A DNA stretch of 64,000 nucleotides, from NCBI RefSeq assembly GCF_000758605.1, contig NZ_CP009282.1, forward strand, positions 7,654,526 to 7,718,525, written 5' to 3'. Positions 25,003-34,825 of this stretch are shown here, in pieces. The position numbers and the translations under genes were made by a program. This DNA comes from Paenibacillus sp. FSL R5-0912. GTDB lineage: Bacteria > Bacillota > Bacilli > Paenibacillales > Paenibacillaceae. Below the pieces are notes generated by a model. The model saw only the letters and a program-made list of their open reading frames with translations. It had not been told where the DNA came from and made no database searches. Position 1 is the stretch's first letter. The number at the start of each line of letters is the position of its first letter.

Positions 25003-25777
25003 GCCGGTCATAATAAGTATCACAGAGCCTGAACTCGCTGTCTTTGAAGAAGCAGCCCCGGTCTTCCATCGCCCCGCGTACGGACATTTTCGCCAGATCC
25101 ATCATATTGTGGTCTCTGCTTAAATGGGCCAGATAGGTTCGTTTGGTCCGCCCCGTCAGTATCTCGCTGAGCGCCGCTCCCGCCGCCTCATTGGACAGAT
25201 GCCCCAGATCGCCAAGAATCCGCCGCTTCGTATTCCACGGGTAACGCCCCATCCGCAGCATCTCAATATCATGATTCGATTCCAGCACAAGCACATCGGC
25301 ATCGGATATTGCCGTCCTCACCTTATCACTGACATACCCGAGGTCTGTCGCTACGCACAGCTTCTCTTTGCCGTCGTAGAAATTGTAGGCTACCGGTTCC
25401 GCAGCATCATGGGAAATCGCGAACGACTCTACCCGCATACTGCCGAAATCCCGGTGCTGCCCGGTTTCCATAATGACCCGGTTATGCTCAGCAATCTTGC
25501 CGATTCCCTTCTCTATCGCTCCCCAGGTATTGGTATTCGCATAGATCGGAAGATCGTATTTGCGCGCAATCGCCCCCAGCCCCTTGATATGATCGGAATG
25601 CTCATGGGTCACAAGAATCCCGTCTAAATCTGCTCCCGTCAGCTCGCGCATGGCCAGCAGCTCATCAATGCGCTTCGCGCTAAGGCCCGCATCGATCATA
25701 AGCGTGGTCTCGCCGTTACGCACCACCGTCACATTCCCGGTAGAACCGCTGGACAGTACTGTAAATGAAATCCCCAT
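24971..25777 (-). CDS. walJ: MBL-fold metallohydrolase WalJ (YycJ)
   Basis: A 268-residue metallo-beta-lactamase-fold hydrolase. The metal motif is THEHSDHIKGLG, with further ligands in AISHDAAEPV and LAHLSRDHN. The family acts on nucleic acids, being linked to mismatch-repair exonuclease activity and coordination of cell division with replication. ATG 25777 follows GGAGAG and yields MGISFTVLSSGSTGN. The longer frame from 25828 overlaps walI and is not needed. It sits at the distal end of the walRKHI cluster. Confidence 0.9.
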   Translation of the reverse strand: MGISFTVLSSGSTGNVTVVRNGETTLMIDAGLSAKRIDELLAMRELTGADLDGILVTHEHSDHIKGLGAIARKYDLPIYANTNTWGAIEKGIGKIAEHNRVIMETGQHRDFGSMRVESFAISHDAAEPVAYNFYDGKEKLCVATDLGYVSDKVRTAISDADVLVLESNHDIEMLRMGRYPWNTKRRILGDLGHLSNEAAGAALSEILTGRTKRTYLAHLSRDHNMMDLAKMSVRGAMEDRGCFFKDSEFRLCDTYYDRPTPWDKVSQS

Positions 25778-25793
25778 ATCTCTCCTGCTCCTT

Positions 25794-26534
25794 CTACTCT
25801 GTTGTCTTAGGACTGATAATGTCCGCACTTATTGCATCCACGTAATAGGCGCTGCCGTTCTCCAGCATAAACCGCCACATCGGCGAAGCCACCTGGCTCT
25901 CGGAGTTGAATAATTCACCGTAATAGCCAAGCTCAATCTCCTTCACCGCAGAATTGGCCGGGAAATACTTCTCGATCAGGCTGCTGAGCGCCTGCGAGGC
26001 CGGAAGCACCTTTTGCAGATTATCGCTCCGGCTGGCACCGATCTCAATCTGCGGCCAGCGGTACGCCACAATCTTCTGGTCACTGTTAATCAGCTCCAGC
26101 CTTACTCTGAACAGTGACCACTTATTGTCCACCAGCGGATGAAGCACGAACTTGCCCACCTCGCTCTCCTGTGAATCAAAGCGGTAATTCGCAATATCCG
26201 TAATCTGGCTCTCCAGCAGGCTGCTCAGTTCGGAGAACGAGGAATACATCAGCTTGCTGTCGATCGGCTCATTAAGCTTCACCGGCACTTCGTTCTGCTC
26301 TTCTCCGGAATAGCGGTACGTGATATCAGGCAGCTGCGGAGTGGCAGCCGGAATCGGACACAGCAGCCGGATGCCCTTCTCCTCCATCACCGCCTGCGTT
26401 TCTGCGGACAGGGAAGTGAAGTCAAGCCCCGCGCTGACCTGATCGCGCACATCTATCCATAGCTGATAGCATAGCAGCAGATTCAGCACCAGAAAGGCGT
26501 AGATTAATACACTTTTGGCTCTTCCCCAGTCCAT
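25794..26534 (-). CDS. walI: WalK regulatory protein WalI (YycI)
   Basis: A 246-residue bitopic membrane protein: MDWGRAKSVLIYAFLVLNLLL gives the cytoplasmic start and single N-terminal helix, and the rest is extracytoplasmic. With WalH it contacts the transmembrane part of WalK and restrains its kinase activity in Bacillus. Its position between walH and walJ matches the conserved operon. Sequence divergence is normal for this family outside the N-terminal motif. Confidence 0.88.
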   Translation of the reverse strand: MDWGRAKSVLIYAFLVLNLLLCYQLWIDVRDQVSAGLDFTSLSAETQAVMEEKGIRLLCPIPAATPQLPDITYRYSGEEQNEVPVKLNEPIDSKLMYSSFSELSSLLESQITDIANYRFDSQESEVGKFVLHPLVDNKWSLFRVRLELINSDQKIVAYRWPQIEIGASRSDNLQKVLPASQALSSLIEKYFPANSAVKEIELGYYGELFNSESQVASPMWRFMLENGSAYYVDAISADIISPKTTE

Positions 26535-26561
26535 ACCGTTTCCTCCTTAGATAATCTTAAT

Positions 26562-27854
26562 CTAATTCAGCGTCAGCACACTGCCATCACTGAGCGTAAC
26601 CCGCCAGACCGGATGAAGCTTAAGCTTCTCCCCTGTCAGCGTAGGCATATAGGCGGGGGTCAGATCAGTAATCCGCAGGGAGCTTCCAATCTGGGCAAGA
26701 CGCTGTTTCAGTGCTTCGCCCCCGGACAGCTCAACAATTGTTTTCTCCGACTTCTCTTCATCCATATACATCAGGGAGCGCTCATAAGAGGATACGGTCC
26801 CCTGCTGCAGCTCCAGATGAATCACTCCGTACTGGAGCTGAGAATCACTCATGATCGGATAGGAACCTGACGGGTAGGCGCCGTAATATTGCTGAAAAGA
26901 TACCTTGCGGTCCTGCCGGCCTTCTTCTGTAGCAGCCAGCCTGTAGGTTCCGTTCCAGCCGCCATGCATATTGACGTAATCCACCGCCTCCAGCGCATCC
27001 TTCGCCGGTGTACTGTCTCCATCCGGAAGGGCGGCAGGATCGCTGAAGCTCATCCAGTTCTGCTCCTGATCCACCTGCAGGCTGCGCTTGCTGTCGGTGT
27101 AGATCTTGGAGCCGTCCTTCTCAGGAATATATCTTGTGCTGCCCGCATCGATGAACAGATTGCTCTGCATTTGCTCAATCGTATACTTACCCGCAGGCAT
27201 CACTACCTCAACCAGCGGGATGGCCGCCTCAGGCACATAATACTCGCCGTTCACAGAGGTATAAGGTGTCAGGTTCTTGCCGAAGTCCACATGCTGCTGC
27301 ACGTCCTGCACCGTCAGGTCCGCCTTCGCCGCCTCATAGACAATATCACCGCGTGTGCTGAAGAAGATGGCATGTGCTTTGGAATCATTCTTGATATTGT
27401 AAATCCAGATCCGGTCGATGCTCTCTCCTTCAAACAGCGAGTCCGGCGAGATCTGCATCACCCGCTGCAGCAGCGTTACCGGAATACCTGCCCCGAAGGA
27501 CAGCTCAATGCCCGGATTCTCCCGGCGGATCTTATTCCAGTCGAAGTCCTGCACCGAGCGGCGCTGGAAGCTCTCGAAGCTGCGTCCCTTCAGCCGGTTC
27601 AGAATCAGATTATAGAAGGTTGAGCTGGGATAGAACAGCGTGTGTTTGTCTTCGCCCATATGAATGATCATTTTATCGGGATAGAGCAGATTCTCGACCT
27701 TTTCTTTAGGGCCCATAATATCGGTCTTCACATACAGATTCTCCGATAACACCGCCGAGTCGCTGCCCGGCAGCCTGTAAATCAGGTAATAACTCTCCAC
27801 GAGGCTTCCGAGTATCAGCAAGACCAGCATCCATGACTTGATTTTCTCCTTCAC
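26562..27854 (-). CDS. walH: WalK regulatory protein WalH (YycH)
   Basis: A 430-residue protein with an N-terminal transmembrane helix (MLVLLILGSLVESYYLIY) and a large extracytoplasmic region. WalH and WalI form a complex that tunes WalK signalling in cell-wall homeostasis. Its start overlaps the walK stop by four bases, so it is translationally coupled. The order and length are those of the family. Confidence 0.88.
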   Translation of the reverse strand: MKEKIKSWMLVLLILGSLVESYYLIYRLPGSDSAVLSENLYVKTDIMGPKEKVENLLYPDKMIIHMGEDKHTLFYPSSTFYNLILNRLKGRSFESFQRRSVQDFDWNKIRRENPGIELSFGAGIPVTLLQRVMQISPDSLFEGESIDRIWIYNIKNDSKAHAIFFSTRGDIVYEAAKADLTVQDVQQHVDFGKNLTPYTSVNGEYYVPEAAIPLVEVVMPAGKYTIEQMQSNLFIDAGSTRYIPEKDGSKIYTDSKRSLQVDQEQNWMSFSDPAALPDGDSTPAKDALEAVDYVNMHGGWNGTYRLAATEEGRQDRKVSFQQYYGAYPSGSYPIMSDSQLQYGVIHLELQQGTVSSYERSLMYMDEEKSEKTIVELSGGEALKQRLAQIGSSLRITDLTPAYMPTLTGEKLKLHPVWRVTLSDGSVLTLN

Positions 27855-29686
27855 GCCTCACTCCCCCTATGCTTCATCAAAGGCAGCGTGAACGTTACCA
27901 GCGAGCCTTCATTCAGCTCAGACTGCAGGGAAATGGAGCCGCCGTGCGCTTTGACAATTTCCCGGGCAATGGACAGCCCGAGACCCGTGCCGCCCATATT
28001 CCGCGAGCGGGCTTTATCAACCCGGTAAAAGCGTTCGAATATGCGTTCAATGTCCTTCTTCGGAATCCCGATCCCGGAATCGCGTACAGATACTGCGAGC
28101 ATTCCGTCCTCAGTCTTATGCGCTTCAAGCCGGATCGTTCCGCCTTCCGGCGTATATTTCAGGGCATTGGAGACCAGATTGCCCAGCACCTGATCAATCT
28201 GATCGCGGTCCAGCCAGGCAGTGGCTATCTCCTTGTGCACTCTGGTGCTGATATGAATCCGCTTCTGGCGGATCTGGAAGGAGAAGCGGTCCGCCACATC
28301 CTCCAGCATCTCGGAAATGTCCGTCTGCTGAATGCGCAGACTGGACTCTTTGGAATCCAGACGCGACAGATGCAGCAGATCGGTAACCAGCCGGATCATC
28401 CGCTCTGTCTCGTTGCGGATGACCCCGACAAACCGCACGGCCAGCTGCGGATCCTCCAGCGCACCATCATCCAGCGCCTCCGCATAGCTCTTAATCGTTG
28501 TAAGCGGCGTCCGCAGCTCATGGGATACATTCGCCACGAACTCGCGGCGGGACTCTTCGAGGTTCTCCTGCTCGGTAACATCCTGCAGCACCGCAATCGT
28601 CCCTGCGATCCGCCCGCCTTCACGGCGGTGGATCGGAGTGAAGGTGACCCGCACAATATTAGGGTCCTCTCCGCCCATCGGGGACAGATGCAGCATTGCC
28701 GACTGGGCATTGCCCTGAGCCAGCGATCCTGACTGCTCATGGTCAAGTCCGAGCAGCTCATCGAGCGGCGCTCCTTCCGGAAGCGGCCCTTCCGCACCCA
28801 GCATCAAGGCAGCACGGGTGTTCATCAGAATGACTGCGCCGCTCTCATCCGTCGCAACCACACCATCACTCATATTCGCCAGGATGGAGGACAACTTCTC
28901 CTTCTCCTCTTCATTCTGCGACAGCGCTTCGCGCAGCCTGTCCGTCATATAGTTGAAGGCCTGGCTCAGCTGGCCAATCTCATCATTGCCGAAGACGGGA
29001 ACCTTCCGGTTGAAGCGGCCTTCCGCCACCGCTGTGGCATGCTTGGTCATTTCTTTAATCGGATGGGTGATCGTATGCGCGAGTATAACCCCCAGCACCG
29101 CTGTCAGCGCGAGCGCCAGCAGCAGCCCCGAGAGGAATACGCTGTTGATCCGGCTCATTGTGGCGTATAAATCCTTCATATCTGCTGCGATATAGATCGC
29201 CCCTACGACCTTGTCACCGGAAATTACCGGCTTGGCCACAACCTTCTTGCGCACATTGTCATCCGCGATGATATATTCCTCGTTGTCGCTGATCCCCTGC
29301 AAGGCACGGCTGACAACAGTCTGGGTATTGCGCTGGCCCACATAATCGTTCTGTGAAGGAACTGAGGTGGTAATAATCTTGCCGCTTGCATCCAGCACCT
29401 GAATTTCTGCGCCGTTAATATACAGATTGTTCACCATACCGCGCAGACTTTCCACCGCAGATTCTTCATCTGCCGTGCCCGTCTCACTCCCGAATTTGTC
29501 GGCGGTGAGGATCGAGAGCATCTCTGCCCGCGCCTTCAGGTCCTTGGTGAAATTATCTGTGAGTGAATTCTTCATGGAGCTGACGAAATACACGCCGATC
29601 AGCTGCATCGCAATCAGAATCAGCAGCACATAAATAACGATAAGCCTGGCCTGAATCGTCCGGAAAAAGGACAGTGCTTTCATCAC
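27851..29686 (-). CDS. walK: Sensor histidine kinase WalK
   Basis: A 611-residue sensor kinase. Domains in order: transmembrane helix (about 12-33), extracellular Cache-like loop, second helix (about 185-207), HAMP, PAS (about 265-370), HisKA with EFVANVSHELRTPLTTIKSY and phospho-acceptor His, and HATPase with NALKYT, DSGIGIPKKDIERIFERFYR and GTGLGLSIA. It controls peptidoglycan remodelling through WalR. walR precedes it with a four-base overlap, and walH follows likewise. Confidence 0.95.
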   Translation of the reverse strand: MMKALSFFRTIQARLIVIYVLLILIAMQLIGVYFVSSMKNSLTDNFTKDLKARAEMLSILTADKFGSETGTADEESAVESLRGMVNNLYINGAEIQVLDASGKIITTSVPSQNDYVGQRNTQTVVSRALQGISDNEEYIIADDNVRKKVVAKPVISGDKVVGAIYIAADMKDLYATMSRINSVFLSGLLLALALTAVLGVILAHTITHPIKEMTKHATAVAEGRFNRKVPVFGNDEIGQLSQAFNYMTDRLREALSQNEEEKEKLSSILANMSDGVVATDESGAVILMNTRAALMLGAEGPLPEGAPLDELLGLDHEQSGSLAQGNAQSAMLHLSPMGGEDPNIVRVTFTPIHRREGGRIAGTIAVLQDVTEQENLEESRREFVANVSHELRTPLTTIKSYAEALDDGALEDPQLAVRFVGVIRNETERMIRLVTDLLHLSRLDSKESSLRIQQTDISEMLEDVADRFSFQIRQKRIHISTRVHKEIATAWLDRDQIDQVLGNLVSNALKYTPEGGTIRLEAHKTEDGMLAVSVRDSGIGIPKKDIERIFERFYRVDKARSRNMGGTGLGLSIAREIVKAHGGSISLQSELNEGSLVTFTLPLMKHRGSEA

Positions 29687-30408
29687 AGCCCTCCGCTTTT
29701 GGGGCTATGCATCAAATAACCGAGTCCGCGCCGTGTGAATATATATTCCGGCTTGCTGGGATTCTCCTCAATTTTTTCTCTGAGCCGGCGGATCGTTACA
29801 TCCACGGTCCGCACATCACCGAAATATTCGAAGCCCCATACGGCCTGCAGCAGATGCTCCCGGGTCATTACTTTGCCGGCATGGCGGATCATATAATAGA
29901 GCAGCTCGTATTCACGATGCGTCAGATCCAGCGGTTCGCCGTCTTTGTAGACCAGATACATATCCGTATCGATAAATAAGCCGAAATGATATACCCCCTG
30001 CTTGCTCTCCACGCTTTCGCTTGGCGTTTCGGACACGGCCGGCTTATGCTGGCGGCGCATCTGGGCCTTGACCCTGGCCAGCAGCTCACGTGTGCTGAAC
30101 GGCTTGGTCACATAATCATCGGCACCCAGCTCCAGGCCCAGCACCTTATCAATCTCTCCGTCCTTGGCGGTAAGCATAATGATCGGAATATCCAGATGCG
30201 CAGAGCGCACCTCACGGCACACATCCATTCCGTCCTTGCCGGGCAGCATGAGGTCAAGCAGCATCAGGTCCGGTCGTCTGGACAGAGCCAGCTCTACAGC
30301 ACTGTTGCCGTCAAACGCACAGATAACCTCATAGCCCTCTTTTTCCAGATTGAATTTCAATATATCAGCAATAGGTTGTTCATCATCCACTACCAGAATC
30401 GTGCCCAT
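29683..30408 (-). CDS. walR: Response regulator WalR
   Basis: A 241-residue OmpR/PhoB-type regulator. The receiver domain starts MGTILVVDDEQPIADILK, with phospho-Asp in DLMLLDLMLPG and Lys in TAKDGE. The DNA-binding domain is at about 135-235, ending YIFTRRGLGYLM. Among OmpR regulators, WalR is the essential one for wall metabolism. Two starts are possible; ATG 30408 has GGAG at nine bases, while ATG 30414 lies only three bases after it. Confidence 0.95.
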   Translation of the reverse strand: MGTILVVDDEQPIADILKFNLEKEGYEVICAFDGNSAVELALSRRPDLMLLDLMLPGKDGMDVCREVRSAHLDIPIIMLTAKDGEIDKVLGLELGADDYVTKPFSTRELLARVKAQMRRQHKPAVSETPSESVESKQGVYHFGLFIDTDMYLVYKDGEPLDLTHREYELLYYMIRHAGKVMTREHLLQAVWGFEYFGDVRTVDVTIRRLREKIEENPSKPEYIFTRRGLGYLMHSPKSGGL

Positions 30409-30494
30409 TTGCATATGCTCCGCTTCACCTTTCTAACGATACTCAGGTCCTTGATTCCTTTATTTTAACATACCTGTCCGGGCGTCACATCTAA

Positions 30495-30533
30495 CTAAAT
30501 AAAAACCGCCCGAAATTATCCGGACGGCTGGTC
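30495..30533 (-). terminator. Terminator of the M23 peptidase gene
   Basis: On the minus strand CCGTCCGG...TCGGGCGGTTTTTATTT closes an 8-base A/T loop. It separates this gene from the walR promoter region. Confidence 0.85.
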
Positions 30534-30563
30534 ATTCTATATTCGGAGCTTAAAATATATATA

Positions 30564-32111
30564 TTATTTCAGATATTTCATAGGGTTGATCGCTGTTCCA
30601 TTCTTGCGGATTTCGAAGTGCAGATGGGTTCCTGTTGAGCGGCCGGTGTTGCCCATAATGCCTATTTGGCTGCCCTGTCCAAGCTTCTGGCCGACGGAGA
30701 CGGAAATTCTGCTTAAGTGTCCGTAGTAAGTAACGTATCCGTTGTTGTGATTGACGATAACCACATTACCATATCCGCTCTGCACACCGGCAAAGCTTAC
30801 CGTACCGGCATCAGCCGCTTTGATCGTACGGTTGCCGGATACAAGATCGACTCCCTTATGTGCACGTCCCCAACGCTCGCCGTAACTGCTGGATATCGTA
30901 GCTCCGGCAACCGGCCAGGCGAACATTCCTGTTCCTTCACCGACAACCTTGGTACCGGAATAGACCACTTCAGGCAACGAAGCCTTTACAACCGTCTGTC
31001 CCAGCCACTCTTCTTGGACCACCAGACCATTTTCTTTGGTCAGTCTGTATTGCATCGTCTTAAGTCCCGTCTGGCCGGCACGGACCACCTTTCTCTTGCC
31101 TGCCGCCAGCTGGTCGCTCTTGCGTACAATAACTTCGGGCTCTGTAACCACTTGTTCAGTTACCTGCTCCACAGTTACGACCGTAAGATCAGGCTGGGGA
31201 ACCGTCAGCTGCAACTGATCCCCGATCTGCAGGCTAAGCTCCTTAACCGCAGGATTGTTGCGGAAGATATCGGCCTGGGTAATCTGGAATCTGGAAGCGA
31301 TCGCAGAGACCGTGTCCCCTTCCTGAACCGAGTAGACCAGCGGCTCCTCCTTGCCCTCCGTCAGCACCTTCACAGCTTCCTCTACACTAAGCACCTTGTT
31401 GGGATCTGCCTTGACCGGAACAATGCTGACTTCCTCGCGGATGGCCGCCGATTGCACTTGGTCTGCCTTAGCTGATGCTGATGCTGTCGTCTTGGCCGCC
31501 GTCTTCATCAGCTTCGCGCCAGCAGCTGCAGCCTGCGGAGTGTAGTGCGCCTTCACGGCCTCGAGTACTGCGGCTGCCGTCTCCTGATCCTTCACGATCC
31601 CGAGCGGTTTACCATCAACCGTCAATTCCACGCCTACCGCATAGGCTTTGAGCATGCCATCCAGCTTGTCCAGTGTAGCTTCGCTGTCGATCTCCGGTTT
31701 GTACGCCTCGGCGGCCTCTGTCGTGATGCCGCTGGTTTGCAGCACCATGACGGAATCCGGATACTTAAGCTGATATTCCCGTCTCTTCGCTTCAAACAGC
31801 TTGTTAAGGTCCGAATCCTGACTTAAAGTTCCGATCTCTTCACCCTTCACCAGCACCTTGTAGTAGGTTACTGTATTCGCCGCAACATGTTTCTTCTCCG
31901 CTCCGACCAGGAAGGTAGTCAGAAGAACCAGACCGGCAGTAGCAACAATCCATGAACGCCGGAGTCTGCGTGGTTTGGTTTCCGGATGAAAGATCCGGGT
32001 TTCGCTGGAGGTGCTGTTCCCCTGTTGACCTGCTGCACCGGACCCTGCGGATGCTTCTTCACTGTTCCGCAGTTTCCCCATCCGGCGCATAAACTTAAAA
32101 CCTTTCATCAA
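30564..32111 (-). CDS. M23 peptidoglycan endopeptidase with LysM and G5 domains
   Basis: A 515-residue cell-wall enzyme. A basic cytoplasmic tail is followed by one transmembrane helix at about 50-70. Extracytoplasmic LysM (YSVQEGDTVSAIASRFQITQ), G5 (about 315-390) and C-terminal M23 domains follow. The M23 zinc motifs are HKGVD and GTHLHFEIRKNG. It should cleave peptide cross-links while bound to glycan. It lies just upstream of walR, a master regulator of such hydrolases, in the same orientation but with its own terminator. GGGAG precedes ATG 32111. Confidence 0.9.
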   Translation of the reverse strand: MMKGFKFMRRMGKLRNSEEASAGSGAAGQQGNSTSSETRIFHPETKPRRLRRSWIVATAGLVLLTTFLVGAEKKHVAANTVTYYKVLVKGEEIGTLSQDSDLNKLFEAKRREYQLKYPDSVMVLQTSGITTEAAEAYKPEIDSEATLDKLDGMLKAYAVGVELTVDGKPLGIVKDQETAAAVLEAVKAHYTPQAAAAGAKLMKTAAKTTASASAKADQVQSAAIREEVSIVPVKADPNKVLSVEEAVKVLTEGKEEPLVYSVQEGDTVSAIASRFQITQADIFRNNPAVKELSLQIGDQLQLTVPQPDLTVVTVEQVTEQVVTEPEVIVRKSDQLAAGKRKVVRAGQTGLKTMQYRLTKENGLVVQEEWLGQTVVKASLPEVVYSGTKVVGEGTGMFAWPVAGATISSSYGERWGRAHKGVDLVSGNRTIKAADAGTVSFAGVQSGYGNVVIVNHNNGYVTYYGHLSRISVSVGQKLGQGSQIGIMGNTGRSTGTHLHFEIRKNGTAINPMKYLK

Positions 32112-32324
32112 ACTCTCCCTTTCAGTCCGCCCATACGGTCCGCCTTAGCGGATAAACTTATTTTTAGAGCCCCTTTTATATGTTGTACGTCATCTATTTA
32201 TCTGTTTGCATGAGTATGAATATTGCTGCTTTTTTGGGCCCGGAAAAGGTTACAAAAAATTAACCCCTCATAGTCCTTTTTTACTGTACCATAGCCTGAA
32301 GAAAAATTTCAACTTTCTTCACAC

Positions 32325-32352
32325 AACAAAACCCGCGAAAATCGCGGGTTTA
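32325..32352 (-). terminator. Terminator of the 219-residue hypothetical gene
   Basis: AAACCCGCGATTTTCGCGGGTTT with a T-rich tail on the minus strand. Confidence 0.8.
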
Positions 32353-32405
32353 ATCCAAAAATATGCGTTTTAAACAGATATACCGTGTCCAAAAAGTGAC
32401 ATTTT

Positions 32406-33065
32406 TTAATTTTGCGTGGAGGGTGCAGAATCAGGTGTAAGCATTTTCATTAAGGACTCATATTCCTCCTCATCCACATACCTCGCAATGATCTCCTGTA
32501 GTTCCTTTACCTCACTCTCTGTCAACCCGCCCTCCATAGCAGAGGAAATCTTTAGCATTTCCTCCTGCGGGAGCTTCTTCATCAGAATATTGAAGATATT
32601 GGATTTCTCATCAGCAGGAAGATTCTCCTTCAAGTCGTTTAGTGCGCCTGGCGTCATCACCAGCTCCTGATCCAGTGCACGCTCATTCTGTTCTTCTCCG
32701 GCCGCCGCTTGTCCCATTACAGGCAGCGCATCCTCAGGCATTGTTTCGTCCACCGTATCCCCCGTGTCACTCGCAGGAGGATCTCCGCCAGTTCCTTTTT
32801 CTCCGTCTACCTTGCTTGAGTCTGCCTCTTTATTTGTATCCTTAGTATCCTTAGTATCCTTAGACGAGGAACTGCTGCTTCCCATCCCCGTCAGACTCTT
32901 CACGAAGCCAAGCATACCCGGCTCAGGCCCGTCTACCTTAATATCAAAGCCTGCCAGCACTGACTGGATATACGTATTGACCACATACGCAGTCGTCAGC
33001 ATGGACAACCCGCTGGCCAGTACAACAATCAGACATATGCCAAGCGTCCGTTTCATTAGTTTCAT
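32406..33065 (-). CDS. Membrane-anchored protein of unknown function
   Basis: A 219-residue protein. An N-terminal helix at about 6-28 is followed by a low-complexity Ser/Asp/Lys/Thr segment (a SSSSSSKDTKDTKDTNKE-type run, about 62-85). An acidic middle and a conserved-looking helical C-terminal block (about 140-212) follow; LTESEVKELQEIIARYVDEE is part of it. Three ATG codons lie at 33071, 33068 and 33065 behind AAGGGAG; the last has the best spacing. It is not a recognised family. It sits between the M23 peptidase gene and purA. It could be a sporulation or envelope protein, but that is a guess. Confidence 0.6.
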   Translation of the reverse strand: MKLMKRTLGICLIVVLASGLSMLTTAYVVNTYIQSVLAGFDIKVDGPEPGMLGFVKSLTGMGSSSSSSKDTKDTKDTNKEADSSKVDGEKGTGGDPPASDTGDTVDETMPEDALPVMGQAAAGEEQNERALDQELVMTPGALNDLKENLPADEKSNIFNILMKKLPQEEMLKISSAMEGGLTESEVKELQEIIARYVDEEEYESLMKMLTPDSAPSTQN

Positions 33066-33199
33066 CATCATCGCTCCCTTATGCTCTGCTCTATTCATCT
33101 CCGGAGAATCAGTCCTTGGTGATCCTATCTCTCAGTATTGACTAGAACCCGGCCCGGGAAACCTCTGTTATCCATAGAAAAGCAGCCTAACAGCTGCTA

Positions 33200-33242
33200 A
33201 AACACAAAAACAGGAGCCTCCTCCGAGGCCCCTGCTCCTGTA
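33200..33242 (-). terminator. Terminator of purA
   Basis: ACAGGAGC...GGCTCCTGTTTTTG on the minus strand, 24 bases after the purA stop. Confidence 0.8.
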
Positions 33243-33265
33243 ATTCATATTCATTCTGCTTCAAT

Positions 33266-34552
33266 CTAGATATAGATTGGCAGTACCTGATTCGTCTGTT
33301 CCCGGTTACGGCCTACGGAGAAGATAGAGATTGGAATACCTGTCAGCTCTGATACACGCTCCACATATTTGCGAGTGTTAGCAGGCAGATCGTCCAGGGT
33401 CTTCGCACTTGTAATATCTTCACTCCAGCCTGGAAGCTCTTCATAGACAGCTTCGCATTCCGCAAGCTTCTTGAGACTGGCCGGGTAATGCGTGATGATC
33501 TCTCCGCGGAACTTGTAGCCTGTGCAGATCTTGACAGTTTCGAGGCCGCTCAGCACGTCCAGCGAGTTCAGGGACAGACCCGTGATTCCGCTGACACGGC
33601 GGGCATGACGCACAACTACACTGTCGAACCAGCCCACACGGCGTGCGCGGCCGGTTACAGTACCGTACTCGTGGCCTGTTTCACGGATATAATCACCAGT
33701 GGCATCGTTCAGCTCTGTAGGGAACGGACCGTCGCCAACACGGGTAGTGTAGGCTTTAGCCACACCAATAACCTGTTTGATCTTGGACGGGCCTACGCCC
33801 GAACCGATGCAGACACCGCCTGCGGAAGGATTGGATGAAGTGACGAACGGATAAGTACCCTGGTCAATATCAAGCATTACACCCTGTGCACCCTCGAACA
33901 ATACTCTGGAATCTGCATCGATAGCATCATTCAGCACTACCGAAGTGTCCGTCACATAACCGCGAAGCACTTCTGCATACTCCAGATATTTGGTCAGAAT
34001 TTCTTCCACATCCAGCGGCTGAGCACCGTATACCTGAGTGATAACCTGATTCTTCTCTTCCATCAACGGACGAAGCCTCAGTTCGAATTCCTCGGCGTCC
34101 ATCAGATCGGCAATCCGGATACCGTTGCGGGCTGCTTTATCCATGTAGCACGGGCCAATCCCCTTGCGTGTTGTTCCGATTTTGTTCGGACCCTTGCGGT
34201 CTTCTTCAAGCGCATCCAACAGCATATGATAAGGCATAATGACATGGGCGCGGTCGCTGATCACCAGGTTCTTCGTATCAAAGCCATTCTCATGAATATA
34301 ATTAATTTCTTGAATCAGGGCCTCTGGATTGATAACCATTCCGTTGCCGATAACACAAGTTTTTTCTTTATAAAATACACCTGATGGAATCAAGCTGAGC
34401 TTGAACTTCTTTCCGTCAATCAGAATCGTGTGACCGGCATTGTTACCCCCTTGATACCGAGCGACCACATCTGCACTCTCTGCCAGAAAATCCGTGATCT
34501 TTCCTTTGCCTTCGTCTCCCCATTGTGTTCCCACGACGACTACCGTTGACAT
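33266..34552 (-). CDS. purA: Adenylosuccinate synthetase
   Basis: A 428-residue GTP-dependent ligase converting IMP and aspartate to adenylosuccinate, the first committed AMP step. P-loop VGTQWGDEGKGKITD, catalytic Asp-13/His-41 region NNAGHTI and C-terminal GTP-binding NSLDVLSGLETV are clear, and the length is typical. ATG 34552 has GGAGG at seven bases; upstream ATGs at 34558 and 34585 are poorer. It is monocistronic, and no purine riboswitch signature is visible upstream. Confidence 0.97.
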   Translation of the reverse strand: MSTVVVVGTQWGDEGKGKITDFLAESADVVARYQGGNNAGHTILIDGKKFKLSLIPSGVFYKEKTCVIGNGMVINPEALIQEINYIHENGFDTKNLVISDRAHVIMPYHMLLDALEEDRKGPNKIGTTRKGIGPCYMDKAARNGIRIADLMDAEEFELRLRPLMEEKNQVITQVYGAQPLDVEEILTKYLEYAEVLRGYVTDTSVVLNDAIDADSRVLFEGAQGVMLDIDQGTYPFVTSSNPSAGGVCIGSGVGPSKIKQVIGVAKAYTTRVGDGPFPTELNDATGDYIRETGHEYGTVTGRARRVGWFDSVVVRHARRVSGITGLSLNSLDVLSGLETVKICTGYKFRGEIITHYPASLKKLAECEAVYEELPGWSEDITSAKTLDDLPANTRKYVERVSELTGIPISIFSVGRNREQTNQVLPIYI

Positions 34553-34650
34553 GTTCATTCCTCCGTAGATGCTAGCAAGCACCATTATTTTTCAAAATAG
34601 AAGAATTTATATGCTTACGCTATAAATTATCATGATTAAGCCATAAATTT

Positions 34651-34720
34651 CCCTTCTATTTCCACGCTGAAACCCACCGTCCCTTTATAAGGACAGCGAA
34701 GCTGTTTCCACTTGTAATAT
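34651..34720. repeat. Palindromic element, family A (copy 2)
   Basis: On the minus strand the element reads CAAGTGGAAAC...GTCCTTATAAAGGGACGG...GTTTCAGCG...GGAAATAGAAGG. It aligns with the copy at 60451-60520 along its whole length. Confidence 0.65.
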
Positions 34721-34825
34721 GGGCTCTGTACGGACTTCTTATGTACGCAGCCCCCCGGACACCAGGGCGGGCCAGCCCGCCAAAGCACAATAATCAGTGT
34801 AACAGCGGCACTTTTTAAAGTCAAA

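Noticed and set aside
32112..32330. c-di-AMP (ydaO-type) riboswitch before the M23 peptidase gene
   Set aside because: Such a switch often precedes wall hydrolases in Gram-positives, but the conserved core is not visible here; only a CCGC/GCGG mini-hairpin.
34553..34640. Purine riboswitch or PurR box before purA
   Set aside because: No purine aptamer core or CCGAAC-type PurBox was found in the short leader.
34636..34824. A 62-codon minus-strand frame between purA and dnaB
   Set aside because: It overlaps a family-A repeat, has no ribosome binding site and no recognisable protein features.
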